Below are positions 46,840-54,469 of a stretch of DNA of 64,000 nt, piece after piece. The notes beneath the pieces were generated by a model. It made no database searches. It saw only the letters and a list, made by a program, of their open reading frames with translations, and was not told where the DNA came from. How positions within the stretch are numbered: position 1 is the stretch's first letter; every line of letters starts with the position of its first letter. The DNA lies in contig NZ_PVTS01000004.1 in the NCBI RefSeq assembly GCF_003003035.1, positions 186,001-250,000 of the forward strand, read 5' to 3'. Position numbers and translations under genes: made by a program. The DNA is from Marinilabilia salmonicolor. Its GTDB lineage: Bacteria; Bacteroidota; Bacteroidia; Bacteroidales; Marinilabiliaceae.

Positions 46840-48150
46840 GTGAAACAAACCATCACATATTTGATAATAACAGTGCTTTTTGCTTTGCCTGCAATGGCAC
46901 AGGAAGATAGTAGCACCTATACACTGGATCAACTGATTTCTGAATCTCTCGAAAATAATTACGATATCAGGGTTGGTCGCACTGATCTTGAAATCTCAGA
47001 ATTGAACAACACCATCGGAAACGCAGGTATGTTGCCTTCTTTGATGTGGGAGAGCAGTCTGAATAATAGTTTTAACGATCGTTATGACGCTGATAACCAG
47101 AGTGGAAGTTTGCAAAATGGAGTGCGTCTCAATTGGGTGTTGTTTAAAGGTTTTTCAGCCCACATCAGGAAAGACCGGTTGGAAACTTTGGAGCAGTTGT
47201 CGGGGGGGAACCTGGCTTTAGTGGTGGAAAATACCATTCAGGCTGTTGTGATGGCCTGGTATCGTGCCCTGATGGCCAAAGAGCAATTGGAGCTGTTGAA
47301 AGAGGTGATGCAGTTGTCTGAAGACCGACTTGGCTATATGGAAGATCGTCGGGATCTGGGAGCAGCTACCAGTTATGAGATATTACAAGCACGTACAGCC
47401 TATTTGACTGATAAATCTGCTTATCTCGAGCAGGAGGTGGCTGTTATCAGTACCATCCGTGAGCTGAAATATCTTGCAGGAATGGATGAAGGCGTATCGC
47501 TAAAGCTGGACGGAGAAATGGATTTTGATGGAGGTGAATATGCACTTGATGAGTTGCTTGCACAGTTGGACAACAGTAACCGAAGTATTCAGAATCAATT
47601 TCTGAATCTTGCACTTTTGGAAAAACAGCGGGTACTGGAGCAACGAGCCCGGTATCCATCGTTAAACGCAAATGCAGGTGCCGGACATAATGTTCATCCT
47701 GAGTCACTTAACAGTAATAGCGCAACCCCGGGGTTTTCTGATGGTTATTTCTCTTATTTTGCTAATTTCTCCCTGAGCTTTACCCTCTTTGATGGCGACC
47801 GTATCAACCGGAATATACAAATTGCCCGAATGGAAGAGGCCATTGGTCAGACCAACCTTGAAGAGATGAAGCACCGTTTGAAAAACAGGTTGCTTAATCT
47901 TTATGATACCTACCAGGTGCGAAGAGAACTGGTTGAGGTAGGAAAAGAAAATATGGAAACAGCCCGCGTTAATATGCAGTTATCCGAAGAGAAATTCCGT
48001 GCCGGAGCAATTAATTCATTTAATTACCGCGACGTTCAGCTGGGTTATCTGCAGACTTCAATAAATTACTACCGCTCTGTTCTCAATTTGGTGGATACGC
48101 ATACCGATTTGGTGCGAATCACCGGAGGCATCGTAGAGGAGTATGAGTGA
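46840..48150 (+). CDS. TolC-family outer-membrane efflux protein
   Basis: 436 residues starting with GTG; the signal peptide is TITYLIITVLFALPAMAQ. The body has the long coiled-coil OEP repeats of TolC (LDQLISESLENNYDIRVGRT, YEILQARTAYLTDKSAYLEQ; second half LLNLYDTYQVRRELVEVGKE and EEKFRAGAINSFNYRDVQLG). It forms the outer-membrane channel for the preceding RND pump. A gap of about 265 bases with direct repeats separates it from the pump gene, so it may have its own promoter. Confidence 0.92.
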   Translation: MKQTITYLIITVLFALPAMAQEDSSTYTLDQLISESLENNYDIRVGRTDLEISELNNTIGNAGMLPSLMWESSLNNSFNDRYDADNQSGSLQNGVRLNWVLFKGFSAHIRKDRLETLEQLSGGNLALVVENTIQAVVMAWYRALMAKEQLELLKEVMQLSEDRLGYMEDRRDLGAATSYEILQARTAYLTDKSAYLEQEVAVISTIRELKYLAGMDEGVSLKLDGEMDFDGGEYALDELLAQLDNSNRSIQNQFLNLALLEKQRVLEQRARYPSLNANAGAGHNVHPESLNSNSATPGFSDGYFSYFANFSLSFTLFDGDRINRNIQIARMEEAIGQTNLEEMKHRLKNRLLNLYDTYQVRRELVEVGKENMETARVNMQLSEEKFRAGAINSFNYRDVQLGYLQTSINYYRSVLNLVDTHTDLVRITGGIVEEYE

Positions 48151-48177
48151 GCACAGGGCATGGAGCATGGAGCAAAG

Positions 48178-48211
48178 CGAAGCAATCTCAACCTTTTAAC
48201 CAGACACTAAT
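48178..48211 (+). repeat. GAAGCAATCTCAA intergenic repeat
   Basis: GAAGCAATCTCAACCTTTTAACC and AGACACTAAT match 11068-11100 with few changes. Directly after it, AGTCCCCTTTGGGGGGATTT is a short self-complementary word common between genes in this phylum (recollection). Confidence 0.5.
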
Positions 48212-48298
48212 TCCAAACTCGAATCACAAAACCAAGAACCGAAACAAAAAACTTCCAAAAGTCCCCTTTGGGGGGATTTAGGGGGCCACATAATAGCA

Positions 48299-48332
48299 AA
48301 AGCCCCGCCAGGACTTTTCCTGCCGGGGCTTC
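48299..48332. terminator. rho-independent terminator
   Basis: GC-rich stem AGCCCCGCCAGGA / TCCTGCCGGGGCT. The T tract is better on the minus strand, so it most likely ends the Cys-rich gene, but it may also serve tolC. Confidence 0.75.
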
Positions 48333-48379
48333 TCTTCAGGCAACTTCACTTCCTTCAAAAACCCAAAGATAGAAAGCGT

Positions 48380-48529
48380 TTACTTGCAGTCACATTCTCC
48401 GCCGCAACTGCATTCGTGAGCACCATCCGTTTTGCAGCCGCAATTGCCACCACATTTACATTGATGCCCTTGTGCATTTCCGGCATAAGAGTAACCTTGT
48501 GAGTTGCTTGGTTCGTGTACTTGTCCCAT
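48380..48529 (-). CDS. Cys-rich small protein, metallothionein-like
   Basis: A 49-residue protein from the ATG at 48529, with AGGAAAT just upstream as ribosome-binding site; an upstream in-frame start would add 20 hydrophobic residues of poor quality. The last 27 residues hold eight Cys in two matching blocks, CKCGGNCGC and CSCGGECDC, each with two CxC pairs. Such clustering suggests binding of zinc, copper or cadmium ions as a small metallothionein. I do not recognise a named family. Monocistronic with its own terminator. Confidence 0.7.
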   Translation of the reverse strand: MGQVHEPSNSQGYSYAGNAQGHQCKCGGNCGCKTDGAHECSCGGECDCK

Positions 48530-48607
48530 ATTTCCTATTCCTTTGATTTGATATATTGCAAAGTAAAGCACAATTTTTTGTAAAATCAAGACAAAATTGT
48601 CCGAAAT

Positions 48608-50590
48608 GTGATAATTTTTCTTTTTCCATTGATATATAAGGTACTTACCGAAGTGGGCGCTCTAGGACTGGCAACTTATGGAAGGGAAGATTGCTATGTG
48701 AAACTGATAAAAGTTCATGATGCCACTTGTCCCAGCAATGCGCAGACAGTGGAGGAGGAGCTAAACCGGTTCTACTCATCTGCAGTGGTAAATTGGCATG
48801 TTTCGATTGGCGAAACAATTACAGAAGATGAGTTACCCAATCTCAATTATGATGATTTCCTGACCGGAAATGTGGATATGGTAAGCAGCTATACCTCCGT
48901 AATGAGGCGAATTTGCAAGTATTACAAACGTACTTATGGGAATGATAAAAACACGCTGTATCTTTTCTTTATCAATCATCCCAACCCCGACAAAGCTGGT
49001 TTTATGCCTGTGGCAGGAGATCACGGATTTATTTTTAACTTTGGAGAAGATTACCGGACAAATTATGAAATTCTGGCTCACGAGCTTGCCCACGGTGCCT
49101 TTAACCTACGCCATCCCTTTAGCCCTAAAAGTACCTATCAGCTACCCCGGGGCTCCACCGATAACCTGATGGATTACGGAGTTCCCGAACAAGGTACTGG
49201 GCTGTGGAAGTACCAATGGGACCTTATCCATAATCCGGAAAATGTGTTGTTAGCGCATGCGGAGAGTGAGGAAGAGGGGGCGTTTGAAATAATGACACAT
49301 CAAAATCTTATTGCTGAGGCTATAACTAAAATTGATGGCAGTTTAGTTTTAAACGAAAGAAACTTTAAACTGCTCGTGTCGACCGGGCTTTTGGCTGATG
49401 GAGGAAGTATCCTTTGCGATATAAATAGAGAAATGAGTAATGCCGAATTAACAGAAGGCTTTTCTACCTATCTCAACTCAAAACTGGATGATTTATACAG
49501 GATATACAACAGCCCGATGAATGTTGTGAAAGAGCAATGGATGGAGTTTTGGTCTACATCTATAGAATTTCCCAATATGCGAAATGCCTTCAGGCGCAGT
49601 TGGCAATATGGTAAAGAAATGAAACAAAGCGCTGAATTAATTGCAGAATATGGAAAAGCGATTTATTCAAGTAACGTCAAGTTTGATAAGCTGGTAATTA
49701 CTCCTAACAATAAATTTAAGATGGAGCTAAAGAATTTGACATTGTTGGAAGACCCTGATTTATGCTTTAACCTTTTATTTCAGATGCAAGATTATGTGAC
49801 AGTTTATGACTCAATAAAATCATTGTCTTTAAATGGTCAGGGAATAGATTTAATCCCGGAATGGATGAGTACAGATGTAAATGTTTCTACGCAAAATTCA
49901 TTGGGAATAAAGTATGTAAATAAGGAAACCCAAAAAGAACTCTTTGAGATTACATTTGATGTAAATGCATCACTGGTAAACTCAGTTGAATTGGTAATGT
50001 CCTTAAATGATGTTCCGGTTAATTTTCCTTTAACCTGTGAATCGGAACGTATAGAAATACATTTTGATAATAAGATTGATGGTGGAGCAGTAATTAATGA
50101 ATGGGCTAAGCTTGATCAGAAGCTTGATGATATAAAAAGTCTTGAGGAAAATGGGGCTATTGATTTAGGTTTAGTATTACATAATGTAGCAGATTTTTAT
50201 GCTCATTCAAATTTTATAACTGAATATATTGATTGGTGGATGGAGCAACCTGGTACTGATATTAGAACATTAAAACCAGAAGATATCCCCACTTATGTTG
50301 ATGTAGTTACAGGTGCTTCCAATGAATGGAATTTAGATTGGAATGCATTTTGGAATTATTATAAAAATAAAATGTTTACCGGAACATGGGATTTAGGCTT
50401 AATGCTTAAAGATGAGTCTGAAAGAGAAAAATTGCCAACCCCATACCATGATGATATGGCTCTTGATTCTTCTGAAAGTACAGAAGGAGGAAATAAACCT
50501 GATAAATCAGCACTGTATAACTATTTCCAATACGCTAGAGGTGCTGCATATAAGCATATTTACGAAATATTAAAAGAAAAATTGAAGTGA
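48608..50590 (+). CDS. polymorphic toxin: truncated, zincin domain plus Het-C-like C-terminal domain
   Basis: 660 codons in the open frame; the GTG start and first residues look arbitrary, and the protein seems cut from a larger N-terminus. Residues about 25-205 form a metallopeptidase-like domain with HELAHGAFNLRH (His158, Glu159, His162, His169) and a Met-turn-like NLMDYG, close to a metzincin layout with one extra residue before the last His. Then comes a junction WDLIHNPENVLLAHAESEEE (about 204-223) and a different C-terminal part. That part contains LHNVADFYAHSN (about 521-532) and an ending HDDMALDSS...A..HIYEIL, the pattern of Het-C / zinc-dependent phospholipase C-like domains. I infer an effector attacking membranes; the next gene would be its immunity protein. 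Confidence 0.65.
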   Translation: MIIFLFPLIYKVLTEVGALGLATYGREDCYVKLIKVHDATCPSNAQTVEEELNRFYSSAVVNWHVSIGETITEDELPNLNYDDFLTGNVDMVSSYTSVMRRICKYYKRTYGNDKNTLYLFFINHPNPDKAGFMPVAGDHGFIFNFGEDYRTNYEILAHELAHGAFNLRHPFSPKSTYQLPRGSTDNLMDYGVPEQGTGLWKYQWDLIHNPENVLLAHAESEEEGAFEIMTHQNLIAEAITKIDGSLVLNERNFKLLVSTGLLADGGSILCDINREMSNAELTEGFSTYLNSKLDDLYRIYNSPMNVVKEQWMEFWSTSIEFPNMRNAFRRSWQYGKEMKQSAELIAEYGKAIYSSNVKFDKLVITPNNKFKMELKNLTLLEDPDLCFNLLFQMQDYVTVYDSIKSLSLNGQGIDLIPEWMSTDVNVSTQNSLGIKYVNKETQKELFEITFDVNASLVNSVELVMSLNDVPVNFPLTCESERIEIHFDNKIDGGAVINEWAKLDQKLDDIKSLEENGAIDLGLVLHNVADFYAHSNFITEYIDWWMEQPGTDIRTLKPEDIPTYVDVVTGASNEWNLDWNAFWNYYKNKMFTGTWDLGLMLKDESEREKLPTPYHDDMALDSSESTEGGNKPDKSALYNYFQYARGAAYKHIYEILKEKLK

Positions 50591-51243
50591 TAAAAAGGAT
50601 TGTACTAATTATCGGTTGTTCAATAGTTTTATTTTCATGCACAAAAGTGAGTGTAGAACTTCCTCGTGATTCTGAATGGGTATATTATAATAATGAGGCA
50701 CTTAAAAACCGCTATCCTACCCATAAACACGAATACCAAATTCAAGTAAAAGATAGTCTTATTTTTGCAAAATCACTTTATTCAAAAAAATGTGAAATTA
50801 TAAATAGAAATGGAATTGTCATTGACACTATACCTTATGATTCCATTCCTTTTAACATTTACATAAAGCGAGAAGATAGCACAAAAGCATATGTCTGGGA
50901 AACATGGAAATATAAAGTTATTTATTCTGATAAGTCAAGAGTTACAGAATTAAACTATATTACAAGGCCAATTGAATCATTGAAACTTCTATCAAGACAA
51001 CGTCCCAAAAGAGAGCATAGACTAGAATATACTTTAGATGGTAAGAAATATTCTATGGCTTTGCCTACCACAAGAGGGTCTTCTTCAATTTACAATGTAT
51101 GTCAGTATGATGAAACCTTATTTCTGTTTTCTGCCTACTTGAAAATTGAAGACATTGAATATAGTGGAGCTCGCTATTATGTTTTTATGTTGGATTTAGA
51201 GGATTTTACCCATAAATATTTTTTAGGCATTAAACTTTGGTAG
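50587..51243 (+). CDS. putative lipoprotein immunity protein
   Basis: 218 residues starting with GTG inside the stop of the toxin gene (GTGA overlap), which implies coupled translation. A lipoprotein signal (IVLIIGCSIVLFSCTK, acylated Cys18) places it on a membrane facing the periplasm. The rest is a basic, strand-rich protein without a motif I know. Position right after a toxin and membrane location suit an immunity protein against a toxin acting on membranes or in the periplasm; this is inference. Codon use is more AT-rich than in the housekeeping genes. Confidence 0.6.
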   Translation: MIKRIVLIIGCSIVLFSCTKVSVELPRDSEWVYYNNEALKNRYPTHKHEYQIQVKDSLIFAKSLYSKKCEIINRNGIVIDTIPYDSIPFNIYIKREDSTKAYVWETWKYKVIYSDKSRVTELNYITRPIESLKLLSRQRPKREHRLEYTLDGKKYSMALPTTRGSSSIYNVCQYDETLFLFSAYLKIEDIEYSGARYYVFMLDLEDFTHKYFLGIKLW

Positions 51244-51244
51244 T

Positions 51245-51331
51245 TCAAAGAATCGACTGAATCTTGCTTTTAGCAATAAATGCATCGATAACCGAGAAAA
51301 TACGTTCCTGATCTTCTTTCGAAATAACGGA
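51245..51331 (-). pseudogene. XRE-type regulator, C-terminal remnant
   Basis: The minus frame reads ISKEDQERIFSVIDAFIAKS, then stop. It matches the C-terminal tail of the regulator at 56381 (NEEEKKTIFNILDAFIGKKK). Only about 28 codons remain, next to another truncated XRE gene. Confidence 0.6.
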
Positions 51332-51340
51332 CTGTATTAA

Positions 51341-51514
51341 TCAAATAGTTTTATACGACTGCTGAGTTTTATAATCACGAATAACAGAATCAATAATAGC
51401 AAATAGATGGCTCTTGATATCAGGAGCCATGTTTTGTATCTCTTGTAAGCGATTTACTGTTTTCTTGTCGAACTGTGCGTTCATGCCTTCGCCTACCAGA
51501 AAATCAAGAGAAAC
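51341..51514 (-). pseudogene. XRE-type regulator, 5'-truncated by the RAYT unit
   Basis: From the unit edge the frame reads VSLDFLVGEGMNAQFDKKTV, LQEIQNMAPDIKSHLFAIID, equivalent to the last HTH residues and tail of the regulator at 20976. All of the DNA-binding half is gone; the preceding codons come from the terminal repeat of the RAYT unit. Confidence 0.75.
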
Positions 51515-52386
51515 CCCGCTCGGCGAAGTTTGCAACTTCGTCGCTCAATCCGCTGTAGTTTTTAACTACAACAGATGATGTTGCGATTGATCTTTAACTT
51601 TAGACAGCCAATAATCTCTATCTTTAAAGGTAAAATGTTTCCAAAATGAGCACAGGTTATCAAATCAAAGATCAGGAAGGATTATACTTTCTAACATTTC
51701 AAGTCGTAGAATGGGTCGATATATTTACTCGTCCTGTATACAGGGATATTGTTATAGATAGTTTGAAGTATGCTATTGAAAACAAGGGGTTACAGGTTTT
51801 TGCATACGTGATAATGAGTAATCATGTTCATTTGATTATGCAAAGCAGTACAGGACAATTAAGTAACACTATTCGAGCCATTAAAAAATATACCTCCAAG
51901 CAGATAATTGATGCTATTCTGTCAAATGCAGAAAGTAGACGAGAATGGTTGCTCAACTGTTTTCAGTATGCAGCTCAAAAACATAAACGTAATACACAAT
52001 ATCAAGTGTGGACACATGAGAACCATGCTGTTTATCTTTATAGCCCTGATTTTATAGCCGAGAAAATTCAATATATTCATAATAATCCAGTAAGGGCTAT
52101 GGTTGTTCAGGACCCAGAAGATTATTTGTATTCCAGTTCCAGAAATTATGCATCTTTGTCAGCAATTTTGGATATCGAGCCATTGGTGTTACCAGTTATA
52201 GTTGTTCGGTAGTTAAAAACTACCAATTAGGTTAAGCGAAGTCACAGACTTCGCTTAGCTGGGGTAGATCTCTTGAGTTTGCCTGCAAAGACTGTTTAAA
52301 ACGTAGTCTGAAGACTACAGTAGGGAAACGACGAAGTCACCGCTCGACTCTTCCGCTTTGTTTGTAAAGAAAATTCGCCGAGCGGG
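51515..52386 (+). mobile_element. REP-associated transposase unit, copy 1
   Basis: 872 bp bounded by the inverted repeat CCCGCTCGGCGAA / TTCGCCGAGCGGG. It contains the Y1 transposase gene and several hairpins: CGAAGTT-tgc-AACTTCG and TGTAGTT-ttt-AACTACA on the left, GCGAAGTC-aca-GACTTCGC and GTAGTCT-ga-AGACTAC on the right. An equal-length copy lies at 56666-57537. The left edge cuts two different XRE genes at different points, which fixes the boundary. Confidence 0.85.
51646..52212 (+). CDS. REP-associated tyrosine transposase (Y1, HUH type), copy 1
   Basis: 188 residues of the Y1/IS200-like transposase family. The HUH motif is NHVHLI (His60, His62) and the catalytic Tyr is Tyr143 in KIQYIHNNPVR. 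It is surrounded by REP-like hairpins rather than IS200 ends, as in RAYT genes. RAYTs nick single-stranded REP hairpins and are thought to spread them. The ATG has no strong ribosome site. All motif residues are intact, so this copy could be active. Confidence 0.9.
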   Translation: MSTGYQIKDQEGLYFLTFQVVEWVDIFTRPVYRDIVIDSLKYAIENKGLQVFAYVIMSNHVHLIMQSSTGQLSNTIRAIKKYTSKQIIDAILSNAESRREWLLNCFQYAAQKHKRNTQYQVWTHENHAVYLYSPDFIAEKIQYIHNNPVRAMVVQDPEDYLYSSSRNYASLSAILDIEPLVLPVIVVR

Positions 52387-52768
52387 GGGAAAATTTATGT
52401 CCCATCTACCAAACGAACCAACAAAAGGATATTAGACCTGAGATCCTTTCAAATACTGCCCCTGCACGAATATCTTTTAACAGAAAGAAAGTCTTTAAAT
52501 GAAGAAATTGAAGGAAATTACCTGTTCCATCAAAAGGTTGATACGTGGAATGTCGAGAATTAAAAAGATGATAAACCGCTACGAACCAGGATTAAGAAAT
52601 AAGTCACAAATACGGACTTCGGTAATCACCGGTTGGCTACAACATTACAACCTTCGGGGAGTGCAATACATGGCGGGGCACAAATACGTAAGCAGCACTG
52701 AGCGCTATAGAATGGACACTCTGGAGGATTTACAAAAAGAACTGGAGAAATATCATCCTTTAAAATAG
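52387..52768 (+). pseudogene. tyrosine recombinase, 3' part (module 3)
   Basis: Beginning at the edge of the RAYT unit the frame reads KIYVPSTKRTNKRILDLRSF and ILPLHEYL, integrase catalytic-domain sequence. After a frameshift near 52530 it continues in another frame: SQIRTSVITGWLQHYNLRGV, QYMAGHKYVSSTERYR. These are the Arg-x-x-x block, the GH(K) motif and the catalytic Tyr of the family. The N-terminal half is missing. Nearly identical to 57538-57919 up to the GHK codons, after which the two differ. Confidence 0.8.
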
Positions 52769-52813
52769 AACTAAAACCAGGTGAAAATCGTTATATTTGT
52801 AGGAGGTAAAAAT

Positions 52814-53062
52814 ATGGAAATTATGGATTTACAAACGACTAAGATTAACTTGATGCAAAAGATAATGAATGTGTCAAAAACATCATTACTGGATAAAATA
52901 AGCAATATCCTTGATGAAGAAATGATAGTTGGCTATACAACCGATGGCAATCCACTTACAAGACAACAATATAACGAACGCTTACTTGTTGCAGAAAAGC
53001 AAATAGAATCAGGGAGTTATATTACGCAAGAAGACCTTGAAAAAGAAATAGAGAACTGGTAA
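52814..53062 (+). CDS. putative antitoxin (module 3)
   Basis: 82 residues from the ATG preceded by AGGAGGT; an upstream GTG is unlikely. The N-terminus (QTTKINLMQKIMNVSKTSLL) and acidic end (SGSYITQEDLEKEIENW) resemble a widespread Bacteroidota antitoxin type next to RelE/ParE toxins. TATATTTG lies directly upstream, as in modules 1 and 2. One-base overlap with the toxin gene (TAATG). Confidence 0.75.
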   Translation: MEIMDLQTTKINLMQKIMNVSKTSLLDKISNILDEEMIVGYTTDGNPLTRQQYNERLLVAEKQIESGSYITQEDLEKEIENW

Positions 53063-53358
53063 TGGGCAACTATAAAATTATCTGGTCATTCCAGGCAAAA
53101 CAGGATTTAAAGGATATTTATGAATACTGGAAAAAGAAATCAGTACAAGGGGCAAAAAATGTAAGGTCAGATATTTTGAAAAGCCCTAAAACTATTTTTT
53201 ATGCAAAGCAATACCAAGTCGATGACATAAACCCCAAGTATCGTAGAATCATTGTCCGGACATTTTATAAAGTATTATACCGTGAGCAAAAACATACTAT
53301 ATCCATAATGGGTGTAGTATGTACAAGCCAATCACCAGATGTATTAAAAAATAAGTAA
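53062..53358 (+). CDS. RelE/ParE-family toxin (module 3)
   Basis: 98 residues: MGNYKIIWSFQAKQDLKDIY at the start, KYRRIIVRTFYKVLYREQKH in the core, and a short end. This is the RelE/ParE fold, intact in one frame. It lacks the closing DxRQNP of module 1 and has VCTSQSPDVLKNK instead. The conserved stem-loop follows 16 bases after the stop. Target unknown. Confidence 0.8.
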   Translation: MGNYKIIWSFQAKQDLKDIYEYWKKKSVQGAKNVRSDILKSPKTIFYAKQYQVDDINPKYRRIIVRTFYKVLYREQKHTISIMGVVCTSQSPDVLKNK

Positions 53359-53374
53359 ATTAAACAGGATAAAA

Positions 53375-53449
53375 CCCACCACACAAGCCGGTAAAGCGGT
53401 GTTCGTCATCGTCAGTCAGCAAAAAAACACGCCAAACCGTCCGGCACTT
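53375..53449 (+). repeat. conserved cassette-end stem-loop (module 3)
   Basis: CCCACCACACAAGCCGG, TAAAGCGGTGTTCGTCATCG, TCAGTCAGCAAAAAAA and CCGTCCGGCACTT, shared with modules 1 and 4 in the same order. Confidence 0.75.
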
Positions 53450-53491
53450 GTTTTTAAAAAGAAAGTTCTATAAGGTAAAAACAAGCGCCGG
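53441..53491. repeat. 16-bp inverted repeat at the edge of the GC-rich stretch
   Basis: CCGGCACTTGTTTTTA (53441-53456) pairs with TAAAAACAAGCGCCGG (53476-53491) with a single mismatch and a 19-base loop. It overlaps the end of the conserved stem-loop element. Confidence 0.6.
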
Positions 53492-54399
53492 CCGCCCTCC
53501 GGGTACTCGTTCCTCGTAGTCTGTCATGTTTTTTGCCTTCCTTCCTCTTCCTCACTGCAGCTCCTTTGTCTGCTTAGGCCACTTGTTCCAAAGCTTCGTT
53601 CGTTCCTCTCTACGCCTTGGCCCAAGCCGCCACGCATCCAACCGCTGCTGTGTTTGGCTCGCCTGCTAACTCCCTCGGTTCGCCTTTGTCATGGTTATTG
53701 ACCGCCCCACAAAGCCACCCCGAAAATCAACAACCACGCCAAAGCCTCAGCGTAAACGCCACTGCCGGCTTCGCTTCCTCATTCTTCGTCAGCTCTCACC
53801 GTCAGGCCTCGGTCATACTCGCAGTCGGCTCGCGCACCCAGCGTCTGCAAACCGCTCCGCTCGTATCTCTCTCCGCTTTTTGCAGCCACTATCCCAACGC
53901 TAGCTCAAGGCTGTTTTACCCCGCACAGTTCCATATTATCAGCAGGTTGTAACCAGAAAAGGAAAAAAACAGAAAACCCATATTAACAATAACACCCCAT
54001 CTCATAAAAAAAACCGCCATTTAAACCACTTCGGCCAAGTTAAAGCCCCCCGGCCATACCCACGCAAGGCCAAGCCCTTCTGGTTTTGAAAAAAAATCTC
54101 CACCCGTCGTTCCTCAGGTAGTATTTTTTCCAAAAGCCTTGACCTGCCAGCGCCAGGCTTAAGAAGTTGCCTACGAGTTGTAAATGCCTGGTTCCGCTCA
54201 AATCCGGATACCACTTCACCCTTGAACTTTTTTTTCAATTGAAAAACTCTTCAAATGAAAAACTTCAATTGAAGAAAAAGTAAGTACCGGAAATTTTCTA
54301 TCTTGCAGAGCATTAGATGTAACGTTCTTTGAAATAAGGCTTAAAAGGCCATGTAGTGGAGCTGATGGTTACCGGTTTTTAACGTGCTGATGATAACCT
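53492..54399. other. gene-free, GC-rich spacer between toxin modules
   Basis: 53492-53940 is clearly richer in C and pyrimidines on the plus strand than any neighbour, with words like TTCGTTCGTTCCTCTC. Frames of about 70-110 codons here have no plausible protein character. 54240-54280 holds a small palindrome CTTCAATTGAAG. I see no gene, no transposase and no RNA I can name. Confidence 0.5.
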
Positions 54400-54469
54400 C
54401 AATGGGACTTGATTCATAATCCGGAAAATGTGTTGTTAGCGCATGCGGAGAGTGAGGAAGAGGGGGCGT
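54400..54469 (+). repeat. 70-bp duplicated toxin junction
   Basis: Matches 49215-49283 with only a few changes (CATAATCCGGAAAATGTG, TTAGCGCATGCGGAGAGTG and GAGGAAGAGGGGGCGT are identical). It encodes the linker WDLIHNPENVLLAHAESEEE that joins the zincin domain to the variable C-terminus. Confidence 0.85.

Noticed and set aside
53617-53952. A 111-codon GC-rich frame
   Set aside because: Low-complexity composition, no start context, no recognisable domain; another frame on the same strand is also open.
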